Below are positions 43,603 to 47,692 of a DNA stretch of 47,692 nucleotides, piece after piece. The stretch lies in NCBI RefSeq assembly GCF_003686955.1, contig NZ_RCVM01000016.1, forward strand, positions 1 to 47,692, given 5' to 3'. How positions within the stretch are numbered: position 1 is the first letter of the stretch; every line of letters starts with the position of its first letter. The position numbers were made by a program, and so were the translations under genes. The stretch comes from Streptococcus hillyeri (GTDB taxonomy: Bacteria; Bacillota; Bacilli; Lactobacillales; Streptococcaceae). The notes below the pieces were generated by a model, which saw nothing but the letters and a program-made list of their open reading frames with translations, was not told where the DNA came from and did not search any database.

Positions 43603-45387
43603 TTATTCAAATACAAATTGATTGTGATAAAGTTCAGAGTAGAATCCTTTTTGTTTGAGGAGTTCGTGGTGGTTTCCTTGTTCAAGCACCTTACCATCTT
43701 TCAAGACAATAATTTCATCCGCATTCAAGATAGTTTTCAAACGGTGAGCAATGACAAAGCTTGTACGCCCTGCAATAATGGCTTCCATGGCATTTTGAAT
43801 TTTCGCTTCTGTTACCGTATCCACATTTGACGTTGCTTCATCCAAAATCAAGACCTGTGGATCAGTCAACAAGGTACGAGCAATCGAAATCAATTGTTTC
43901 TGACCTGTCGAGAAGACATTTTCATCATCTGTAACATAAGTGTCATAGCCTTCTGGCAAACTCATGATAAAATCATGAATGTGAGTCGCACGCGCAGCTG
44001 TTTCCACCATTTCTTGAGAAATCGCCTCATTACCAAAACGGATATTATCCGCAATAGTACCTGAGAAGAGAACTGACTCCTGCAACACAATCCCAACTTT
44101 TTCACGAAGGCTATCCAAATCATACTCACGAATATCACGACCATCAAAGGTAATTGAACCTGCGTTGACATCGTAGAAACGGTTAATCAAGTTCATGATG
44201 GTGGTTTTACCAGAACCTGTTGGACCAACAACCGCAATCATTTTACCTTTTGGTGCTGAGATAGTCACATTGTCCAAGACTTTTTGACCAGGTAGGTAAC
44301 CAAAGTCAATGTTCTTGATTTCCACACCTTCTTTAAGTTCAGTAAACTTAGGGGCATTTTGTGGACGGATTTCTTCAGGCTCATCAAACATTTCTTGCAC
44401 ACGATGAGCACCTGTGAAGGCAAGCTGCAACTCTGCCCAGCTTGACGCAATCTGCATCATTGGTTGGTAATATTGTTGTGAATATTGAACAAAGGTTACG
44501 ACAAGACCAAGTGCTACCGCTGTATCCATTGAGCTATCGTTTAAAACAATATTAGATCCCGCAAAAATGACAATAGCTGTATTTACCAAGCTCATTCCGT
44601 TCATAAATGGGAACATGATTCCACCAAAGAGACGACCTTTAAAGGTAGTGCGGCGCACTTCTTCATTCAATTCTACAAAGCCATCAATGGTTTCTTCTTG
44701 GACACCTTGAACGATAATCGCTTTTTGACCCGAAATCTTCTCGTCCATATAAGCATTGAGTTTCGAAACTGCTGCTTGTTGTAGGTTAGTGTATTTACGA
44801 GCCATACGGATGATAATCACTAGAGCCAACAAAGCCACTGGTGTTGAAGCAATCGTCACCCAGGCAAGACGTGTATCTTGACGGAACATCATCCACACCA
44901 TCCCAATGTAGAGCGCCCCATTTGACAAAATCTGCACCATAGATTGGTTAAAAGCGTTTTGAATATTGTCCAAGTCACTGGTAAAACGAGATAGGATGTC
45001 ACCATCCTTGTGGCGGTCAAAAAAGGCAATGGTCAAGCGTTCTAATTTTCCAAAAAGCCCTTTACGCATACGGTTTGTCGAATGCGCCACAATACGTGTT
45101 AACAGTAAGCTATAAATCAAATTTGCTACAACCGTTGCGACATAGGCCATGAAAAGTTTTGACATCACACCATTAAAGTCAGCAACATCAGGGTTCGCTC
45201 CTGTTTGTCCCATCTGCTTAGCGATGAGATATTCTTGTCCAATTTTTCCTAGCTCAGCAATCGCATCTCCTAATAAGACTGGGGTTTTTACTTGTAAATA
45301 GGTTGCTGCAATAATGGCTGCAAAAATGATGACAAAGGATAATTTGTACCGTTTAAAATAAAACCAGAAAAATCGTGCCGTTTTCAT
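43603..45387 (-). CDS. pefD: ABC exporter half with intact ATPase, PefD-like
   Basis: 594 residues: a six-helix exporter domain, then an ATPase with Walker [11 protein letters not shown]-loop [14 protein letters not shown], signature in the variant form [13 protein letters not shown], Walker [13 protein letters not shown] with the catalytic glutamate, and VIAHRLKTI. The variant signature and intact glutamate are typical of one half of a heterodimeric exporter. It begins one base after the stop of the first half. I chose ATG 45387 ([13 protein letters not shown]); the longer frame overlaps the preceding gene. By order and MarR context it resembles PefD, which exports protoporphyrin and haem in streptococci. 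Confidence 0.8.
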   Translation of the reverse strand: MKTARFFWFYFKRYKLSFVIIFAAIIAATYLQVKTPVLLGDAIAELGKIGQEYLIAKQMGQTGANPDVADFNGVMSKLFMAYVATVVANLIYSLLLTRIVAHSTNRMRKGLFGKLERLTIAFFDRHKDGDILSRFTSDLDNIQNAFNQSMVQILSNGALYIGMVWMMFRQDTRLAWVTIASTPVALLALVIIIRMARKYTNLQQAAVSKLNAYMDEKISGQKAIIVQGVQEETIDGFVELNEEVRRTTFKGRLFGGIMFPFMNGMSLVNTAIVIFAGSNIVLNDSSMDTAVALGLVVTFVQYSQQYYQPMMQIASSWAELQLAFTGAHRVQEMFDEPEEIRPQNAPKFTELKEGVEIKNIDFGYLPGQKVLDNVTISAPKGKMIAVVGPTGSGKTTIMNLINRFYDVNAGSITFDGRDIREYDLDSLREKVGIVLQESVLFSGTIADNIRFGNEAISQEMVETAARATHIHDFIMSLPEGYDTYVTDDENVFSTGQKQLISIARTLLTDPQVLILDEATSNVDTVTEAKIQNAMEAIIAGRTSFVIAHRLKTILNADEIIVLKDGKVLEQGNHHELLKQKGFYSELYHNQFVFE

Positions 45388-45388
45388 T

Positions 45389-46891
45389 TTAGTCCTCTTC
45401 CTTTCCTTTTTGTGTCTCATAAATCTCACGGTAAACAGCATTGTTTGCCACTAACTCAGCATGAGTACCCTCACCAATCAGACGACCTTCATCCAAGACC
45501 AAAATCTTATCTGCTTTCACCACAGATGAAATTTTTTGAGCAATGATGACAGTTGTTGTTCCTTTAAGGTCATGGTTCAAGGCTTCTTGTACCAATTTCT
45601 CAGACTTAGCATCAAGGGCTGATGTGGAATCGTCCAATACTAAGACCTTCGGATTACCAATGACACCACGTGCAATGGACACGGTCTGACGAAGTGTTTT
45701 TTGATTCACTGCTTTCAAATCACGTCCGCCAATTGAAACCGTCCCTTCTTGAGGGTCAAACAAACGCGGAATCAGTTGTGCTAAGGTTGACTTACCAGCA
45801 CCTGTTGCACCGACGACACCAACCATCTGACCGGATTCAATTTCAAATGAAATATTCTTGAGCGTTGGCTCAGTATCATGCGGATAGGTAAAACTAACAT
45901 TATCAAACACAATGTTACCAGCCAAGTCCTCATCAGGGGTATCCACAAAGGTCATGGCAGGCTCTGTTTCCAAAATCTCATTGATACGCTTAATAGAGAT
46001 TGCCGCACGAGCTGCATTCATTCCCATGAAACTTGTCATAATAATTGAAAACATGATTTGCATCAAGTAACTCATGAAAGAAGTGAAGCCTCCAACAACC
46101 TCAAGATTATCTTCCACCATACCAGACACCAAGTAAAGTGACGTAAAAATAGCCATGAATGAGACAAACATCATAACCGGTTGAAGGATTGAGAAACCAT
46201 AACCAATAAACAGGTTAAGGTCTAACAAATCATTTGACGTCTCTTTAAATTTAGCATATTGCTCACGTTCTTGAACAAACGATTTTACCACACGGATGCC
46301 CCGAAGATTTTCCTTGGCAATCCCATTCATTTTATCCATAAAAACTTGGAATTTCCCAAAACGTGGTCCCATATGTTTCATCACAATAGCCATAATACTA
46401 GCAATCACGACAACCATAACAATAATCATCCACCATAATTCAGGGAGCGTTCTAACTGCCATAAAAAAGGCACCAATGAAAAGTAAAGGCACACGCAAAA
46501 GGACTGTAAAACTCATCATGATCAAGTTTTGAATTTGAGTGACATCATTGGTCATACGAACAACCAAGTTCCCCGCATTAAACTCTTCAATATTGGCATA
46601 AGAAAAGCTCTGTATTTTTCGGAAAGTTTGTTCACGAACATCAGCTGAAACCCCTTGTGCGATTTTAGCAGCAACAATCGTATTACACATTCCCGCTAAA
46701 AGCCCCACTCCTGCAATCACTAAGAGCCATTTCCCAACACGGAAAATCTCAGCCTGATCATTCATCAAGACAGCCGTCAAAACTTCTTTGAGGTAGCTCG
46801 GCTGTAACAAAGTCGTTACCACCACAGTCGTTACCAATAAAATCGACCCCAACGCATACCATTTATAACGTAAAAGTGCTTCTTTTATCAT
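45389..46891 (-). CDS. pefC: ABC exporter half lacking Q-loop and signature, PefC-like
   Basis: The membrane domain (six helices, residues 1-300) and the first part of the ATPase are normal, with Walker [10 protein letters not shown] at 361-369. After KTLRQTVS (to residue 405) the sequence jumps to [20 protein letters not shown]. The usual block of roughly 70 residues with the Q-loop, helical subdomain and LSGGQ signature is missing, and the frame is kept. The total of 500 residues compares with about 570-590 for relatives. Walker B ends in two aspartates, as is common in the weaker half of a heterodimer. The junction is near 45676/45677. The protein is probably made but cannot complete an ATP site with its partner. 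Confidence 0.82.
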   Translation of the reverse strand: MIKEALLRYKWYALGSILLVTTVVVTTLLQPSYLKEVLTAVLMNDQAEIFRVGKWLLVIAGVGLLAGMCNTIVAAKIAQGVSADVREQTFRKIQSFSYANIEEFNAGNLVVRMTNDVTQIQNLIMMSFTVLLRVPLLFIGAFFMAVRTLPELWWMIIVMVVVIASIMAIVMKHMGPRFGKFQVFMDKMNGIAKENLRGIRVVKSFVQEREQYAKFKETSNDLLDLNLFIGYGFSILQPVMMFVSFMAIFTSLYLVSGMVEDNLEVVGGFTSFMSYLMQIMFSIIMTSFMGMNAARAAISIKRINEILETEPAMTFVDTPDEDLAGNIVFDNVSFTYPHDTEPTLKNISFEIESGQMVGVVGATGAGKSTLAQLIPRLFDPQEGTVSIGGRDLKAVNQKTLRQTVSIARGVIGNPKVLVLDDSTSALDAKSEKLVQEALNHDLKGTTTVIIAQKISSVVKADKILVLDEGRLIGEGTHAELVANNAVYREIYETQKGKEED

Positions 46892-46955
46892 TTAATCTCT
46901 CCTAATCTCTCCTATTTTCAATTTTAATTAAGCAATCATCTCCCCATAGATTGTT

Positions 46956-47399
46956 TTACCTTTGGTTTTTATAATTCTCAATATTAACTTTTAATTGCTC
47001 AGCCCATTGCAAAACTGTTTTAAAATCTTCTCTTTCAATATTTTGAAATAAAGAGTTGTGCAATTCCTGATGAAATTCTCCTAAATGCCCAACCTTATCT
47101 CTACCAAGTACAGTCAAGACAACTTGTTTATAGCGTTTATCTATTTTAGAGGGAATAATCTCAATAAATCCATTTTTTTCCATCCTTTTCACTAAATTAC
47201 TGGCCACAGATTTTGAGATTTTCAATTCTTTTTCAATATCTTTAACAAATATTTCTTGATCGCTGCAACGATGCAAATAAATCAGAGCCCATCCTTGTGG
47301 ACCAGCTAAATGTTCGATACCTTTTTCCTTCGCAATATCTTCACAAACCTGCTCCAGTTGGTTAAGTACATTACGAATATCAGAAATAAAATGTCCCAT
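46956..47399 (-). CDS. pefR: MarR-family regulator, PefR-like
   Basis: 147 residues with the MarR winged helix in the centre: GPQGWALIYLHRC, IFVKDIEKELKISKSVASNL, VKRMEKNGFIEII, and the wing SKIDKRYKQVVLTVLG. Flanking helices form the dimer interface. In group A and B streptococci PefR represses pefCD and pefAB and releases DNA when it binds haem or protoporphyrin. Here it stands directly before the exporter genes, 64 bases away, and its own promoter carries a long dyad. The name is based on context and general similarity. Confidence 0.7.
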   Translation of the reverse strand: MGHFISDIRNVLNQLEQVCEDIAKEKGIEHLAGPQGWALIYLHRCSDQEIFVKDIEKELKISKSVASNLVKRMEKNGFIEIIPSKIDKRYKQVVLTVLGRDKVGHLGEFHQELHNSLFQNIEREDFKTVLQWAEQLKVNIENYKNQR

Positions 47400-47472
47400 A
47401 ATATCACTTCCATGCCTGACTATCTATTAAGTTCAGACGTGCTTTTTCGTACTCCTTTCTTATAAAATATAA

Positions 47473-47515
47473 TTCTCACAGAAACTATTATAGTTCGCAT
47501 GAGAACCATTGTCAA
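47473..47515 (-). promoter_or_regulatory. Promoter and 33-bp dyad operator of the MarR-ABC operon
   Basis: TTGACA (47510-47515), 17 bases, TATAAT (47487-47492) on the minus strand. Over it lies a dyad with exact spacing: TTCTCA, four bases, AACTAT, one base, ATAGTT, four bases, TGAGAA (47473-47505). The centre falls inside the -10, so a bound MarR dimer or pair of dimers would block the polymerase. Confidence 0.8.
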
Positions 47516-47580
47516 GAAAATGCTCTGCTATTTTCAGAAAACCACCAATAAAATAAAGCTAAATAGCTAAATTCCCAAAC

Positions 47581-47669
47581 TAACTTCCACCGTCTGTTAA
47601 AGTGGAAGTTAATCTGATAAAACCTCTAACAACCAGTGGAAATCCGTGTCAGGGTAAGTTCCACTGGTT
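47581..47669. repeat. Two hairpins with exchangeable arms at the right edge
   Basis: TAACTTCCAC (47581-47590) pairs with GTGGAAGTTA (47602-47611). AACCAGTGGAA (47631-47641) pairs with TTCCACTGGTT (47659-47669). Because all four arms share the core TTCCAC or its complement, alternative pairings between the hairpins are possible. The region holds no gene; its partner gene, if any, lies beyond the window. Confidence 0.6.
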
Positions 47670-47692
47670 TTTATAATGGTTGATTTTATTGC

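Noticed and set aside
47400..47692. Further coding gene at the right edge
   Set aside because: Only the MarR promoter/operator and hairpins are seen; no frame of useful length with a start signal.

Overview
The window comes from a low-GC Gram-positive coccus of the genus Streptococcus. The genus call rests on several things seen here: the rsmH-ftsL-pbp2X-mraY division cluster, the multisugar ATPase msmK, a 6S RNA next to tRNA-Lys(CTT), the rsgA-rpe-thiN-rmuC-yhaM-purR run, an L13 leader before rplM-rpsI, and a surface protein with an FSLRK-type signal and an LPKTG anchor. Placement near the bovis/equinus group is only an impression and cannot be proven from this text. Most genes lie on the minus strand.

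Left part (1-11.9 kb). A truncated amino-acid-binding lipoprotein gene abuts what may be an insertion-element end. Next come a DEAD-box helicase with a long leader, the division and cell-wall operon rsmH-ftsL-pbp2X-mraY, catabolite-controlled msmK, a PucR-type regulator, proB-proA and a PepSY lipoprotein. rsmH, and less certainly proB, appear to be transcribed without a leader.

Middle part (11.9-34 kb). An MFS exporter is paired with an ArsR-type regulator on the plus strand. After it lie 6S RNA and tRNA-Lys, a GNAT acetyltransferase, a strongly structured non-coding segment next to the uvrA terminator, uvrA, corA and a DUF1129 membrane protein. The SRP RNA follows, then a two-gene module of a GH13 phosphorylase-like enzyme and a P-loop kinase-like protein. 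rpsI-rplM comes next, with possible integrative-element direct repeats behind rpsI. The conserved purR to rsgA block, a NUDIX hydrolase and a repeat-rich LPXTG adhesin close this part.

Right part (34-47.7 kb). An azlC-azlD-threonine aldolase-MFS operon suggests amino-acid turnover and efflux. A LytTR regulator with a LiaF-like membrane partner lies near an orphan bacteriocin-immunity-like gene that sits behind an AIM24-family gene. dut-radA follows. The last unit is five contiguous genes: a MarR regulator, two ABC exporter halves, an FtsX-type permease and its ATPase. It resembles a merged PefRCD and HrtBA haem/porphyrin efflux locus. Its MarR promoter carries a symmetric 33-bp dyad over the -10. 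The first exporter half has lost an in-frame block that should contain the Q-loop and ABC signature, so that exporter is probably defective in this strain.

The most unusual items are the deleted ABC exporter half, the structured element at 15569-15709, the phosphorylase/kinase pair, the leaderless candidates, and the possible element scars behind rpsI, tRNA-Lys and the NUDIX gene.
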